Origin: Luteibacter sp. Sphag1AF
GTDB lineage: Bacteria > Pseudomonadota > Gammaproteobacteria > Xanthomonadales > Rhodanobacteraceae
DNA: 64,000 nt
NCBI RefSeq assembly: GCF_014192715.1
Contig: NZ_JACHYH010000004.1
Location: forward strand, 124,001 to 188,000
Reading direction: 5' to 3'
The first letter of the stretch is position 1. Each line of letters opens with the position of its first letter. Below are positions 1 through 9,456 of the stretch, piece after piece. Position numbers and translations under genes: made by a program. Below the pieces are notes generated by a model that made no database searches, had not been told where the DNA came from, and saw only the letters and a list, made by a program, of their open reading frames with translations.

Positions 1-3
1 TCG

Positions 4-46
4 CGGGCCAGGAAGAGAGGGGCAAAGCCCCGCTCCTCCTGGCCCG
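4..46 (-). terminator. Long hairpin downstream of maeB
   Basis: Two 20-base arms (4-23 and 27-46) pair around a 3-base loop with one wobble and one mismatch, just past the maeB stop codon. There is no clear T run after it in the maeB direction, so it may be a Rho-independent terminator without a tail or an RNA-stabilising 3' hairpin. Confidence 0.4.
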
Positions 47-55
47 GCAAGACGT

Positions 56-2341
56 TTACCGGGGCTTCTGCGTCCGGATCTGGGCCTCGACGCAGGCCAC
101 CGAGGTCATATTGACCACGCGGCGGACGGTCGCCTGCGGCGTGAGGATGTGGGCCGGCTTGGCCACGCCCATCAGGATCGGGCCGATGACCACGCCGTCG
201 CACAGCACGCGCACCATGTTGTAGGCCGTGTTGGCGGCATCGAGGTTCGGGAACACGAACATGTTGGCCTTACCTTCCAGACGCGAGTTCGGGAAGATCC
301 GCTCGCGCAGTTCCGGCGTGAGGGCCACGTCGGCCTGCATCTCGCCTTCCACTTCCAGCTTGGGCACGCGCTCGCGGATGATCTTCAGCGCTTCGCGCAT
401 CTTGGCCGAGCTCTTGGTCTCGCGGCCGCCAAAGTTGGAATTGGACAGCAACGCGACCTTCGGCTGGATGCCGAACAGCTTCAGGCGGATGGATGCCTGC
501 ATGGTGGCTTCGGCAATCTGCTCGGCGCTGGGATCGTCCTGCACGTATGTGTCGAGGAAGAAGAAAGTGCCCTTCTCCGTCGAAACGGCTGCCATGGCGG
601 AGGCTTCGGATACGCCTTCGTCCAGACCGATGATGCTGGTGATGTATTCCAGCTTGTTGTGATACGTGCCCACGAGACCGCAAATCATGGCGTCGGCTTC
701 GCCGCGCTCGACCATCAGCGCCGCAATCACGGTGGAACGCGAACGCACCGCCGCCTTCGCGGAGGCCGGCGTGACGCCACGTCGCTCCATGATGCTGTGG
801 TACAGGCGCCAGTAGTCTTCAAAGCGCGGATCAGAGTGGATGTTGCACATCTCGAAATCCACACCCGGGCGCAGGCGCAGGCCGGCACGCTGGATGCGAC
901 GCTCGATCACGTCCGGGCGGCCCACCAGGATGGGCTTGGCCAGACCTTCATCGACCACCGTCTGCACGGCGCGCAGCACGGTTTCTTCTTCGCCTTCGGC
1001 GTACACCACGCGCTTCGGATCCGCCTTGGCGCGATCAAACACGGGCTTCATCAGGAGGCCGGTGCGGAACACGAAGCTGGTCAACTGGTCGATGTAGGCA
1101 CCGAAGTCCTCGATGGGACGTGCGGCCACACCCGACTCCATGGCCGCGCGCGCGACGGCGGGCGGCAACTGGATCAGCAGGCGCGGATCGAACGGCTGCG
1201 GAATCAGGTATTCCGGGCCGAAGCTCGGCGGCTTGCCGCCATAGGCGCGGGCACTGACGTCCGACGCTTCGCGGCGGGCCAGCTCGGCGATGGCGCGCAC
1301 GCAGGCGACCTTCATCGACTCGTTGATGACCGTGGCGCCCACGTCCAGCGCGCCGCGGAACAGATACGGGAAGCACAGGGCGTTGTTCACCTGGTTCGGG
1401 TAATCCGAACGGCCGGTGGCCATGATGCAGTCGGGACGCACGGCCTTCGCGTCTTCGGGCAGGATTTCCGGGTTCGGATTGGCCAGCGCGAAGATGATCG
1501 GACGGTCGGCCATGGTGGCCACCATTTCCGGTTTCAGGATGCCGCCCGCCGACAGGCCGAGGAAGATGTCGGCACCTTCCACGATTTCAGCCAGCGTGCG
1601 CTTGGGCGTGTCGCGGGCGTAGCGCAGCTTGTCCGGGTCCAGGTCGGTACGCCCGGTATGCAGCACGCCGTCACGGTCGAACGCCAGGATGTTTTCCTTG
1701 CGCATGCCCAGAGCCACAAGCATGTCGACGCAGGAGATGCCTGCCGCGCCCATGCCGGTGGTGGCGAGGCGCACGTCTTCGATCTTCTTGCCGGTGACCA
1801 GCAGCGCGTTGATGACCGCCGCACCAACGATGATGGCGGTGCCATGCTGATCGTCGTGGAACACCGGAATCTTCATCCGCTCGCGCAGCTTGCGCTCCAC
1901 GATGAAGCACTCCGGCGCCTTGATGTCTTCCAGGTTGATGCCGCCGAAGGTCGGCTCAAGGCTGGCAATGATGTCGACCAGCTTGTCCGGGTCGTTTTCG
2001 TCGATTTCGATGTCGAACACATCGATGCCGGCGAACTTCTGGAACAACACGCCCTTGCCTTCCATCACCGGCTTGGACGCCAGCGGGCCGATGTTGCCAA
2101 GGCCCAGCACTGCCGTGCCGTTGGTGATCACAGCCACCAGATTGGAACGCGCGGTCATTTCCGCCGCCGCCTGCGAATCGCTGACGATGGCCTCGCACGC
2201 CGCTGCCACACCGGGCGAATAGGCCAGCGAGAGATCGCGCTGAGTCAGCAGCGACGTCGTCGGAGTGACCTTGATTTTGCCGGGGCGAGGAAGGCGGTGA
2301 TATTCAAGCGCCGCCTGCCTGAGTTCCTCTGAGATAGCCAT
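56..2341 (-). CDS. maeB: NADP-dependent malic enzyme, MaeB type, with phosphotransacetylase-like domain
   Basis: Cytoplasmic enzyme that oxidatively decarboxylates malate to pyruvate, making NADPH. The 761-residue protein has the MaeB layout: malic enzyme domain (about 1-430) followed by a phosphate acetyl/butyryltransferase-like domain (about 440-755). Visible motifs are SLAYSPGV near residue 40, the lysine-containing SKPVMEGK at 89-96, the metal-binding DDQHGT at 163-168 and the NADP-binding GMGAAG loop near 215. In the E. coli enzyme the C-terminal domain is regulatory (acetyl-CoA), not catalytic. The start at 2341 has an AGGA ribosome site. It is transcribed alone, with a hairpin just downstream. 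Length and domain order are normal for the family. Confidence 0.96.
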   Translation of the reverse strand: MAISEELRQAALEYHRLPRPGKIKVTPTTSLLTQRDLSLAYSPGVAAACEAIVSDSQAAAEMTARSNLVAVITNGTAVLGLGNIGPLASKPVMEGKGVLFQKFAGIDVFDIEIDENDPDKLVDIIASLEPTFGGINLEDIKAPECFIVERKLRERMKIPVFHDDQHGTAIIVGAAVINALLVTGKKIEDVRLATTGMGAAGISCVDMLVALGMRKENILAFDRDGVLHTGRTDLDPDKLRYARDTPKRTLAEIVEGADIFLGLSAGGILKPEMVATMADRPIIFALANPNPEILPEDAKAVRPDCIMATGRSDYPNQVNNALCFPYLFRGALDVGATVINESMKVACVRAIAELARREASDVSARAYGGKPPSFGPEYLIPQPFDPRLLIQLPPAVARAAMESGVAARPIEDFGAYIDQLTSFVFRTGLLMKPVFDRAKADPKRVVYAEGEEETVLRAVQTVVDEGLAKPILVGRPDVIERRIQRAGLRLRPGVDFEMCNIHSDPRFEDYWRLYHSIMERRGVTPASAKAAVRSRSTVIAALMVERGEADAMICGLVGTYHNKLEYITSIIGLDEGVSEASAMAAVSTEKGTFFFLDTYVQDDPSAEQIAEATMQASIRLKLFGIQPKVALLSNSNFGGRETKSSAKMREALKIIRERVPKLEVEGEMQADVALTPELRERIFPNSRLEGKANMFVFPNLDAANTAYNMVRVLCDGVVIGPILMGVAKPAHILTPQATVRRVVNMTSVACVEAQIRTQKPR

Positions 2342-2665
2342 CGGAATCCTGTGAATGGGGTGGAGATGGGGACGCGCAGCATGGAGGGAGCACGTGAGGC
2401 CTGAAATGGTAGCACCGGCGGCCCCTCACCGGCCCGCCTGCGCAGCCGATTCACGCGCCAGGGCGCGGCAGCGGCCCGCAGGTCCCGGGGACATCACGTG
2501 CTTGCATGACAGCTATGCGGCCGACGTCGCTGACCGACCGCGATCCCGCATTCCTCCTACATTCGTGCAGGCACCAGCCGACAGACCAGCCCACACCTTC
2601 GTGGCTTCATATCTGTCAGGCACGCCTCATCCGAAGCGCGCCGTTCATCCCAAGGAGCACCACGT
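2342..2665. other. Intergenic region between divergent maeB and metallopeptidase genes
   Basis: This 324-base region must hold the promoters of the two divergent genes. A clear AAGGAG ribosome site lies just before the start at 2666. I see no recognisable sigma-70 pair, RNA gene or convincing small gene. Open frames across it overlap the flanking genes and lack homology that I recognise. Confidence 0.5.
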
Positions 2666-4795
2666 ATGGACACAACCCTCACTGTACGCAAGCACCGGCT
2701 TCCACTGATCATCGGCGCACTGCTTTGCGCCACCGCCGCCCACGCCGAAACCAGTTCCGACCGCCTCTGGACAGATGCACCCGCCACCGACAGAACGCAG
2801 GCTCCCGCACGACGCGGCGCTTCGGTCCCTTCCACCCTGCCCAGCCAATACCGCACCGTGATGCTGGATGTCGACGCACTCATGCGCTCCATTGCGCCGC
2901 GCACCCACACCACCGCGCGCGGCGCGACGACGGCGGCAGCGTCCATTGACATCCCCATCCCGGAGGGCGGCTTCTCGCGCTTTGAACTGGAATCCTCTGA
3001 CGTGATGCCGGCAAGCCTGGCGCAGCGATTCCCGCACCTGCGCAGCCTGAAGGGCCGCGATGCCTCCGGCCGCAGCATCCGTCTGGATACCACCGCGCGG
3101 GGCGTCCAGGCTCTGGTTTCCGACGAGAAGGGAAGCTGGCTGGTGCAGCCGTTGTCCGACCTGACCGGCGCCCGCAAGACCATGGCTCGCGGCGCAACGC
3201 CGGATGCCACCTATGCGGCATTCCGGCGCAAGGATGCGGCACGCACGAAAGGCGATTTCCTTAAAAACGACATCATGTCGCGTGCCAGCACCGCCAAAGC
3301 CACGCCAGCGATGACGGGTGTTCACGCCACGGCGCGCAACGGTGGCGCGGTGCTACGCACCTTCCGCATCGCGATGTCCGCGACCAGCGCCTACACAAAG
3401 GCATTGGGCGGTTCGGTCGAAGACGGCCTCGCGGGCGTCATCCGCACCGTCAACCGGGTAAACCAGATCTTCGAAAACGATCTCGGCATCCATCTGGTAC
3501 TGGCCGAAAACAGTGACCGCCTGATCCTCACCGATCCGGCCAACGATCCGTTCGAGGCCGAAAACAACAACCCGGCCCACACGGCCAACGGCGCGGAAGG
3601 ACGCGATGAAGCCGTCGCCCTGGCCAATACCAGGTTCACCGACGAGAAGCTCACCCAGAAGGGATTCGATATCGGCCATGTGCTGGATGCTCACCGCGAT
3701 TCGGGCGTGGCCGGAACACTGGGCAATAGCTGCGTGGACTTCACGCCTGGCATGTCTGATCCGGGCCTCACCAAGGCCGCCGGCATGACCGGCAGCCCGA
3801 AACCGGTGGGCGATGCGTTCCATGTCGATTTTGTCGCTCATGAACTGGGGCATCAGCTGGGCGCACCGCATACGTACTCGGTATGCGGCTCATCGGGTAA
3901 CTACGCCAATATCTCGATGGAGAGACGCTTCGAGCCGGGATCAGGCTCAACGATCATGGCGTACGCCGGCTTGTGTGGCGAAAACGACCTGCAAGCCAAC
4001 AGCGACCCGTTTTTCCACATCGCCAGCATCGACGCCATCAACGCCTGGATGGCCAGCGCGGGGGGTGCATGCGCCAGTACCCGCAGCAAGTCCACGCGCA
4101 CGCCCTTCCTCCAGCCGGCCGCCCCGGAACCCTTCATTCCGGCGCACACCCCGTTCTACCTTAGCGAAATTGCCAGCTTCGCCGACCCGCTCGCAACGCT
4201 CACCTACGCCTGGGACCAGGTAGACGTGGGGGTGCCGCAGCGCTCGCCCGTGCTGACCGATCAGGGCAATGGCCCGCTGTTCCGCTCCCGGGCTCCCACC
4301 CGTGAATCACGGCGCACGTTCCCGGCAATGAAGGTTCTGCTGGGCGACGAGCCGCTGGGTCTCGGGGATGCCCTGCCAACCACCAGCCGCGTGCTGCACT
4401 TCCGCGCCGTGGTGCGCGACAACCTGGATCATCGTTCCACCGTGGCTTCGAGCGATCGCTACGTCCACGTGCACAACACTGGCGAGGCATTCGCCATCCG
4501 GGCTCCCCGGGCAGGCGCCAGCCTCACGGCGGGCAGGACCTACCTGCTCAACTGGAATGTTGCCAAAACCGATCAGGCACCGATTTCCTGCCGGAACGTC
4601 AGCGTGGACCTCTCGGTGGATGGCGGCCGTACGTTCCTTGCCAGCCCGCTGCTGAAAAATGTGGCCAACAACGGCAAGGCGCGGATTGCCCTGCCGGCGA
4701 CGCTCCCGGCCAGCGCTCATGCACGCCTTCGTGTGACGTGCGACAGCAGCACGTTCTTCGCCCTGTCACCGGGTGACTTCACCATCCGCAAATAG
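2666..4795 (+). CDS. Secreted reprolysin-like zinc metallopeptidase
   Basis: Predicted exported protease of 709 residues. A Sec signal peptide covers about residues 1-27 (hydrophobic stretch, then ATAAHAE). A propeptide-like segment runs to about 220. The catalytic domain (about 225-475) carries HELGHQLGAPH at 392-402, the extended HExxHxxGxxH zinc motif of metzincins, and a downstream SGSTIMAY segment that supplies the Met-turn. The C-terminal part (about 480-709) is beta-rich and Ig/fibronectin-like. The start has an AAGGAG ribosome site. It is a likely client of the Xps type II system encoded at 15.5-26 kb, but this is inference. The natural substrate is unknown. Confidence 0.88.
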   Translation: MDTTLTVRKHRLPLIIGALLCATAAHAETSSDRLWTDAPATDRTQAPARRGASVPSTLPSQYRTVMLDVDALMRSIAPRTHTTARGATTAAASIDIPIPEGGFSRFELESSDVMPASLAQRFPHLRSLKGRDASGRSIRLDTTARGVQALVSDEKGSWLVQPLSDLTGARKTMARGATPDATYAAFRRKDAARTKGDFLKNDIMSRASTAKATPAMTGVHATARNGGAVLRTFRIAMSATSAYTKALGGSVEDGLAGVIRTVNRVNQIFENDLGIHLVLAENSDRLILTDPANDPFEAENNNPAHTANGAEGRDEAVALANTRFTDEKLTQKGFDIGHVLDAHRDSGVAGTLGNSCVDFTPGMSDPGLTKAAGMTGSPKPVGDAFHVDFVAHELGHQLGAPHTYSVCGSSGNYANISMERRFEPGSGSTIMAYAGLCGENDLQANSDPFFHIASIDAINAWMASAGGACASTRSKSTRTPFLQPAAPEPFIPAHTPFYLSEIASFADPLATLTYAWDQVDVGVPQRSPVLTDQGNGPLFRSRAPTRESRRTFPAMKVLLGDEPLGLGDALPTTSRVLHFRAVVRDNLDHRSTVASSDRYVHVHNTGEAFAIRAPRAGASLTAGRTYLLNWNVAKTDQAPISCRNVSVDLSVDGGRTFLASPLLKNVANNGKARIALPATLPASAHARLRVTCDSSTFFALSPGDFTIRK

Positions 4796-4804
4796 CGCGC
4801 GGCG

Positions 4805-6085
4805 CTACAGGCCGAGGGAAATTTCCTCGGCCTGTACGCCAGCCATGTGGATGTGATTCACGAACAGCGAAAAAGCCAGCTTGCCGGCCAGTCCATGCAC
4901 GTGCTGCATCCACGGCGGCAGATAGCGCGGAGCAGCGATTTCGCCGGAGATGAAGTGGGCTTCCAGACTCATGACGTCATGCAGCGCGAGCTTGCCGGCA
5001 AACAGGTTGCGCAGCAGATCCAGCCGGCGCTGACGCAGCGCCCAGCGGAAGAACGTATGCACGGCAAGCAGGCCGGTCAGGTACACGTTGTCTTTCGCAA
5101 ACGCCGAGCCACCGGTCAGCGGCACGCCACGGAACACGCGCTGCGCGGAGTGGAAGCTGTCGGCCACGTTCTGTCCGCAATCGCGGAAGAAGCGGAACAC
5201 GTCGACGAAGTCCGCGCCGTTCAGCGCCATGTCGATGGCAAGAATGCGCAGACTGATGCGTTTCAGGCGTGAGATGTCGATAGCGCCGGACATCAGCTCG
5301 GCGAACACCGCAAGACCTTCCTGCGTTGCCGTGACACGCGGCGAGGTACGCGCCAGCGACGCCAGCACAGGCTGCTCGCGACCATTCAATGCGGTAAGCG
5401 AATGCACGAAGGCTTCGTGCGCCAGCAGCTGATGGCGATCGTATTCAGTGAATCTTGCGCCGCCGCGCAGACGGATGCGCGTGGCGCCTGCCGCTGCCTT
5501 GGCGGTCAGTTCCGGGTCAACTTCCACGGAAATGGTGCCGGGGGCGAAAAAGGCGTCCAGGCTCTGCGCCATGTCGCGGCGCAGATCTTCGGCCTGAATG
5601 TTGCCGGTGGCATCTTCGGTATCCAGATCGGCGCCCAGCTCGTCGGCCAGGTCCACGAAATAGCGCGCGGCGTCCAGATTGCTGCGGTTGCTGCCCGGAA
5701 TGGCATCGCCCGGCCGGCCGTACAGCGACACCGAGGCGGCCGTAACCCCCTCGGTACCCACCGCATCCAGCAGATCGGCGGCCACCCGCCAGGACTCCGC
5801 CGTGCGCTTGAGGTAATCGGCAATGGGATGACCCTCGCCGGCCTCCGCCTCGATGGCGTCCAGTTCATGCCGGGCCGCCGAGAGGTCTGGCGGGGCATAG
5901 CGGATGTCCGGCAGGGACAGCCGGCCGGCGCCGAACTCGGCAATCAGCCTTTCTTCCACCGAAGCCGGCCAGGCGACCGTCGGAAGGATGCGGATCGGAC
6001 GCACGGCGGCGAGCAAGCGCTGATCCAGCGTGGCAAAACGCTGCATGTCCGGGCTGAGATGGGCGACAACAAAGGGTGCGTGCAT
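4805..6085 (-). CDS. QEGLA-motif DUF1704 (MATCAP-like) putative metallopeptidase
   Basis: Protein of 426 residues of the DUF1704/TIGR02421 family, often labelled 'flavohemoglobin expression-modulating QEGLA motif protein'. The naming motif is visible as ATQEGLAVF near residue 255, and LAHEAFVHS near 220 gives the HExxxH zinc motif. Eukaryotic members (MATCAP) are tubulin carboxypeptidases; bacterial substrates are not known. It lies 38 bases downstream of fpr on the same strand, so the two are probably co-transcribed. No signal peptide is evident, so it should be cytoplasmic. Its 3' end forms half of a hairpin shared with the convergent metallopeptidase gene. Confidence 0.85.
   Translation of the reverse strand: MHAPFVVAHLSPDMQRFATLDQRLLAAVRPIRILPTVAWPASVEERLIAEFGAGRLSLPDIRYAPPDLSAARHELDAIEAEAGEGHPIADYLKRTAESWRVAADLLDAVGTEGVTAASVSLYGRPGDAIPGSNRSNLDAARYFVDLADELGADLDTEDATGNIQAEDLRRDMAQSLDAFFAPGTISVEVDPELTAKAAAGATRIRLRGGARFTEYDRHQLLAHEAFVHSLTALNGREQPVLASLARTSPRVTATQEGLAVFAELMSGAIDISRLKRISLRILAIDMALNGADFVDVFRFFRDCGQNVADSFHSAQRVFRGVPLTGGSAFAKDNVYLTGLLAVHTFFRWALRQRRLDLLRNLFAGKLALHDVMSLEAHFISGEIAAPRYLPPWMQHVHGLAGKLAFSLFVNHIHMAGVQAEEISLGL
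4806..4836. terminator. Inverted repeat between convergent genes
   Basis: A perfect 12-base stem (4806-4817 with 4825-4836) around a 7-base AT-rich loop lies 10 bases after the metallopeptidase stop and inside the last codons of the convergent DUF1704 gene. It could stop plus-strand transcription, but it lacks a strong T tract. Confidence 0.45.
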
Positions 6086-6123
6086 GTGCTTCGGAGTCTA
6101 TCCCGGCTTGCCTGCCACGGCGA

Positions 6124-6870
6124 TTACCGGGATGAAATGTATTTCTCGCGACGGATATGCTGAACCGCCAGCCCGGCCTCTTTCAGCGCCGCGAACGAGG
6201 CGTCCACCATGTTCGGGTTGCCGCACAGATAGGCGATGTCGCCATCTGCACGGGGCTCCAGCTCGGCCAGAACGCTCTGCACATAGCCCAGGCGATCATG
6301 CGGACGCGGGTTCGGGCGCGCGCCACGGCTCAGGCACGGGTGGAACACGAAACCCGGATGCTGACGCGCAAAGGCTTCAAATTCCTCACCGTAGAGCAGC
6401 TCGCCCTCATTACGCGCCCCGTAAAGCAGCACGAACTCGCAGCCGCGGTCGCGGATCAGCGCTTCGATCTGGGGCAGCATGGCCCGGTACGGCGTGACGC
6501 CGGTGCCGGTGGCGATGAGGATGTAGCGCTTGTTGGTGTCGCCATCCATCAGGCAGAAGCGGCCGTACGGGCCACTGGCGTCGATCACGCCCTCGTGGGG
6601 CAGCTCGCTCAGAAGCTTGGTGGCGGCGCCGCCTTCCACGTAGCTGACGGCGATTTCGATGCGCTGGACCGGGCTCGAACCATCGCCCACGGTACCCACC
6701 GAATAGCTGCGCTTGGTCGGCTTGCCATCGTCGTAGGCGAAGTGCACCTGCAGGAACTGGCCCGGCACGAAGGTCAGCGGCTGACCGTCCACCCGCTCAA
6801 ACGACAGGTGTCGCACGCTGGGTGCGAGCATGAAACTGTCCGCGAGGCGGAGCTGGAATTGTTCAGCCAT
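6124..6870 (-). CDS. fpr: Ferredoxin/flavodoxin--NADP+ reductase
   Basis: Flavoenzyme moving electrons between NADPH and ferredoxin or flavodoxin in the cytoplasm. The 248 residues match E. coli Fpr in length. The FAD-binding barrel (about 1-100) has KRSYSVGT near 58, and the NADP-binding lobe has LIATGTGVTPYRAML near 130. The C-terminus holds YLCGNPNMVD and ends in an aromatic-free SSR tail. Electrons from Fpr serve Fe-S cluster assembly and oxidative stress defence. It is divergent from yadG across 83 bases and appears to lead a two-gene unit with the QEGLA-motif gene downstream. Confidence 0.93.
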   Translation of the reverse strand: MAEQFQLRLADSFMLAPSVRHLSFERVDGQPLTFVPGQFLQVHFAYDDGKPTKRSYSVGTVGDGSSPVQRIEIAVSYVEGGAATKLLSELPHEGVIDASGPYGRFCLMDGDTNKRYILIATGTGVTPYRAMLPQIEALIRDRGCEFVLLYGARNEGELLYGEEFEAFARQHPGFVFHPCLSRGARPNPRPHDRLGYVQSVLAELEPRADGDIAYLCGNPNMVDASFAALKEAGLAVQHIRREKYISSR

Positions 6871-6920
6871 GGCAACTCTCTATTGACCGTGCGACACAAA
6901 GTCGGCGTGGGAAAGCCCGG

Positions 6921-6926
6921 TATAAT
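6921..6926 (+). promoter_or_regulatory. Candidate -10 box of yadG
   Basis: A consensus TATAAT lies 27 bases before the yadG start codon in the divergent fpr/yadG gap. The expected -35 position (about 6898) has no good match. The nearby TTGACC at 6883 is too far away (32 bases) to pair with it. Confidence 0.5.
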
Positions 6927-6953
6927 AGGCGGCTTGTCAGTCCGGCGCAGCCC

Positions 6954-7886
6954 ATGACCACTCCCGCTTTACACGTCAAGGATTTACGCAAGACCTACGG
7001 AAACGGCGTCGAGGCCCTCAAAGGGGTCTCCCTGACCGTCGAACAGGGCGATTTCTTCGCGCTGCTCGGCCCCAACGGCGCGGGTAAATCCACTCTTATC
7101 GGCATCCTGTCCTCGCTGGTGAACGCCTCCAGTGGCGAGGCCGAGGTTTTCGGGGTGTCCATTCACAAAAACCGCAGCGCGGCGATGCAGCTGATTGGCC
7201 TGGTCCCCCAGGAAATCAACTTCAACCAGTTCGAGAAGCCATTCGACATCTGCGTGAACCAGGCCGGTTTCTACGGCATTGGTCGCGCCGAGGCATCCGT
7301 GCGCGCAGAGAAGTACCTCAAAGAGCTGCGCCTGTGGGACAAGGCACACCATCAGGCCCGCATGCTGTCCGGCGGCATGAAGCGCCGCCTGATGATCGCC
7401 CGGGCCATGATGAACGAGCCGCGGCTCCTGATCCTGGACGAACCCACGGCGGGTGTGGATATCGAAATCCGCCGCTCCATGTGGCAGTTCGTCAGCGGCA
7501 TCAATGCCGCCGGCACCACGGTGATCCTCACCACGCATTACCTTGAGGAAGCCGAGCAGCTGTGCCGCAACATCGCCATCATTGACCACGGCCGCATCGT
7601 CAAGAACACGACCATGAAGAGTCTCCTGTCCACTCTGGACGTGGAAACCTTCGTGCTCGACGTGGCCACGGTGCCCGGCACGCTGCCAGTGCTTCCGGGT
7701 GTCACGTTGCGCCCGATTGACGACCACACCATCGAAGCTGAAATGTCCCGGGCACACGACCTCAATTCGCTTTTCTCGTCGCTTTCCGCACACGGCGTCA
7801 CCGTGACGTCGATGCGCAACAAGGCGAACCGGCTGGAAGAGCTCTTCGTCCGTCTGGTTGAACAGGGCCGGGAGGCCGACGCATGA
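6954..7886 (+). CDS. yadG: ABC transporter ATP-binding protein YadG
   Basis: Cytoplasmic ATPase of an ABC-2 type exporter, 310 residues. It closely follows E. coli YadG along its length. Walker A is GPNGAGKST (about 40-48), the signature is LSGGMKRR (about 138) and Walker B is LLILDEPTAGVD (about 158). The C-terminal extension ends with the typical MRNKANRLEELFV segment. The gene overlaps yadH by 4 bases, so the two are translationally coupled. The YadGH substrate has not been established. Confidence 0.95.
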   Translation: MTTPALHVKDLRKTYGNGVEALKGVSLTVEQGDFFALLGPNGAGKSTLIGILSSLVNASSGEAEVFGVSIHKNRSAAMQLIGLVPQEINFNQFEKPFDICVNQAGFYGIGRAEASVRAEKYLKELRLWDKAHHQARMLSGGMKRRLMIARAMMNEPRLLILDEPTAGVDIEIRRSMWQFVSGINAAGTTVILTTHYLEEAEQLCRNIAIIDHGRIVKNTTMKSLLSTLDVETFVLDVATVPGTLPVLPGVTLRPIDDHTIEAEMSRAHDLNSLFSSLSAHGVTVTSMRNKANRLEELFVRLVEQGREADA

Positions 7887-8656
7887 GCACCTCCACCAAC
7901 CTGGTCGCCCTGGGCACCCTTGTTCGCCGCGAAGTGGCCCGCATCCTGCGCATCTGGACGCAGACGCTGATTCCGCCTGCCATCACGATGACGCTGTATT
8001 TCGTGATCTTCGGCAAACTGATCGGCAGCCGCATCGGCGTGATGCATGGCTTCACGTACATGCAGTACATCGTGCCCGGCCTGGTCATGATGAGCATCAT
8101 CACCAACAGCTACGGCAACATTTCCAGTTCGTTCTTCGGCGCCAAGTTCGGCCGCTTCGTGGAAGAGATGCTGGTGTCGCCGATGCCCAACTGGGTGATT
8201 CTGCTGGGGTACGTCACCGGTGCCGTAGCGCGCGGCGTCATCGTTGGTGCGCTGGTGCTGGTCATCGCCCTGTTCTTCACCGACCTCAATGTGGCCCACC
8301 CGCTCATCACCGTGCTGTCGGTCATTCTGGGTGCCACGGTGTTTTCGCTGGCGGGTTTCGTCAACGCGGTATTCGCCAAGAAGTTCGACGATATCGCGCT
8401 GGTGCCCACCTTCGTGCTGACCCCGCTGACCTATCTGGGCGGCGTGTTCTACTCAGTAGACCTGCTGGGTGAACCGTGGCGCAGCATCTCCATGGTCAAT
8501 CCCATCCTGTACATGGTGAACGCATTCCGCTTCGGCGTGCTGGGTGTCAGCGATGTGCAGATCGGCACCGCCTTCGCCGTCATGCTGGTGTTTGTGGTGG
8601 GGCTGTCTGCGCTGGCATTGCATCTCCTGAAGCGTGGCGTCGGTCTGCGTTCCTGA
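7883..8656 (+). CDS. yadH: ABC-2 type transporter permease YadH
   Basis: Inner-membrane partner of YadG, 257 residues with about six hydrophobic segments and a conserved LTPLTYLGGVFYS region near residue 180. It begins inside the last codons of yadG (ATGA overlap) and its TGA shares one base with the rluF start codon, giving a tightly coupled yadG-yadH-rluF unit. Family and order are clear; the exported compound is unknown. Confidence 0.94.
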   Translation: MSTSTNLVALGTLVRREVARILRIWTQTLIPPAITMTLYFVIFGKLIGSRIGVMHGFTYMQYIVPGLVMMSIITNSYGNISSSFFGAKFGRFVEEMLVSPMPNWVILLGYVTGAVARGVIVGALVLVIALFFTDLNVAHPLITVLSVILGATVFSLAGFVNAVFAKKFDDIALVPTFVLTPLTYLGGVFYSVDLLGEPWRSISMVNPILYMVNAFRFGVLGVSDVQIGTAFAVMLVFVVGLSALALHLLKRGVGLRS

Positions 8657-9375
8657 TGCGCGTCAACAAATACATCAGCGAAGCGGGCATCTGTTCGCGG
8701 CGTGAAGCCGACGAACTGCTTGTGGCGGGCCGGGTCACCATCAACGATGAAGTTGTTGGCATGGGCTCCAAGGCGCTCGACGGCGATGTCGTGCGCGTGG
8801 ACGGCGAAATCGTCGTGGCGCGCACGCTGGCGCCCACGTCGTCCCGGAGTCGCGCGGTCTACATCGCGCTCAACAAGCCGGTGGGCATCACCTGCACCAC
8901 TGACCAGTCGGTGGACGGCAACATCGTCGATTTCGTGGACCACCCGCAGCGCATCTTCCCCATCGGTCGTCTGGACAAAGACTCCGAAGGCCTGATCCTG
9001 CTCACCAGCAACGGCGACATCGTCAACGAAATCCTGCGCACTGAAAACGGTCACGAGAAGGAATATCTCGTCGCCGTGAACAAGGCGGTGACCGACGAAT
9101 TCGTGATCGGCATGTCGCGTGGCGTGCGCATTCACGGCCAGATGACCAAGCCATGCAAGGTGCGGCGCATCGCGAAGTACGGCTTTTCCATCGTGCTGAC
9201 CCAGGGTCTGAACCGGCAGATTCGCCTGATGGCCGCCGCATTCGGCTACCGCGTGACCCAGCTTCGCCGCGTGCGCATCATCAATGTGAAGCTCGGCCAC
9301 CTGAAGCCAGGCCAGTGGCGCAACCTGACCGAGGCCGAGCTGAAAGGCCTGCTTCCAGGCCGCACCAGCTGGTAA
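8656..9375 (+). CDS. rluF: 23S rRNA pseudouridine synthase RluF
   Basis: RsuA/RluBEF-family enzyme that, in E. coli, makes pseudouridine at 23S rRNA U2604. The 239-residue protein starts with an S4 RNA-binding domain (NKYISEAGICSRREAD) and has the catalytic GRLDKDSEGL motif near residue 100, where the aspartate is the nucleophile. I chose the start at 8656 because its ATG overlaps the yadH stop by one base and the protein then begins exactly at the S4 domain; an open frame extends upstream but only within yadH. Coupling to a transporter is unusual in function but is seen directly. Confidence 0.93.
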   Translation: MRVNKYISEAGICSRREADELLVAGRVTINDEVVGMGSKALDGDVVRVDGEIVVARTLAPTSSRSRAVYIALNKPVGITCTTDQSVDGNIVDFVDHPQRIFPIGRLDKDSEGLILLTSNGDIVNEILRTENGHEKEYLVAVNKAVTDEFVIGMSRGVRIHGQMTKPCKVRRIAKYGFSIVLTQGLNRQIRLMAAAFGYRVTQLRRVRIINVKLGHLKPGQWRNLTEAELKGLLPGRTSW

Positions 9376-9388
9376 ATCACTGATTGTC

Positions 9389-9420
9389 GCGGGTCGCCGC
9401 ATGGCGGAGGCCCGCGCTGT
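9389..9420 (+). terminator. Possible terminator after rluF
   Basis: An imperfect GC-rich hairpin (outer stem GCGGG/CCCGC, inner stem CGCC/GGCG) is followed by GCTGTTTCCTT. It lies 13 bases past the rluF stop and before dbpA. The tail is weak. Confidence 0.3.
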
Positions 9421-9456
9421 TTCCTTCGATGGCGCCGGAGATGCGATCATGTGCGC

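Noticed and set aside
149-2332. A 727-codon open frame antisense to maeB
   Set aside because: Shadow frame with histidine/arginine-rich composition; maeB is certain on the other strand.
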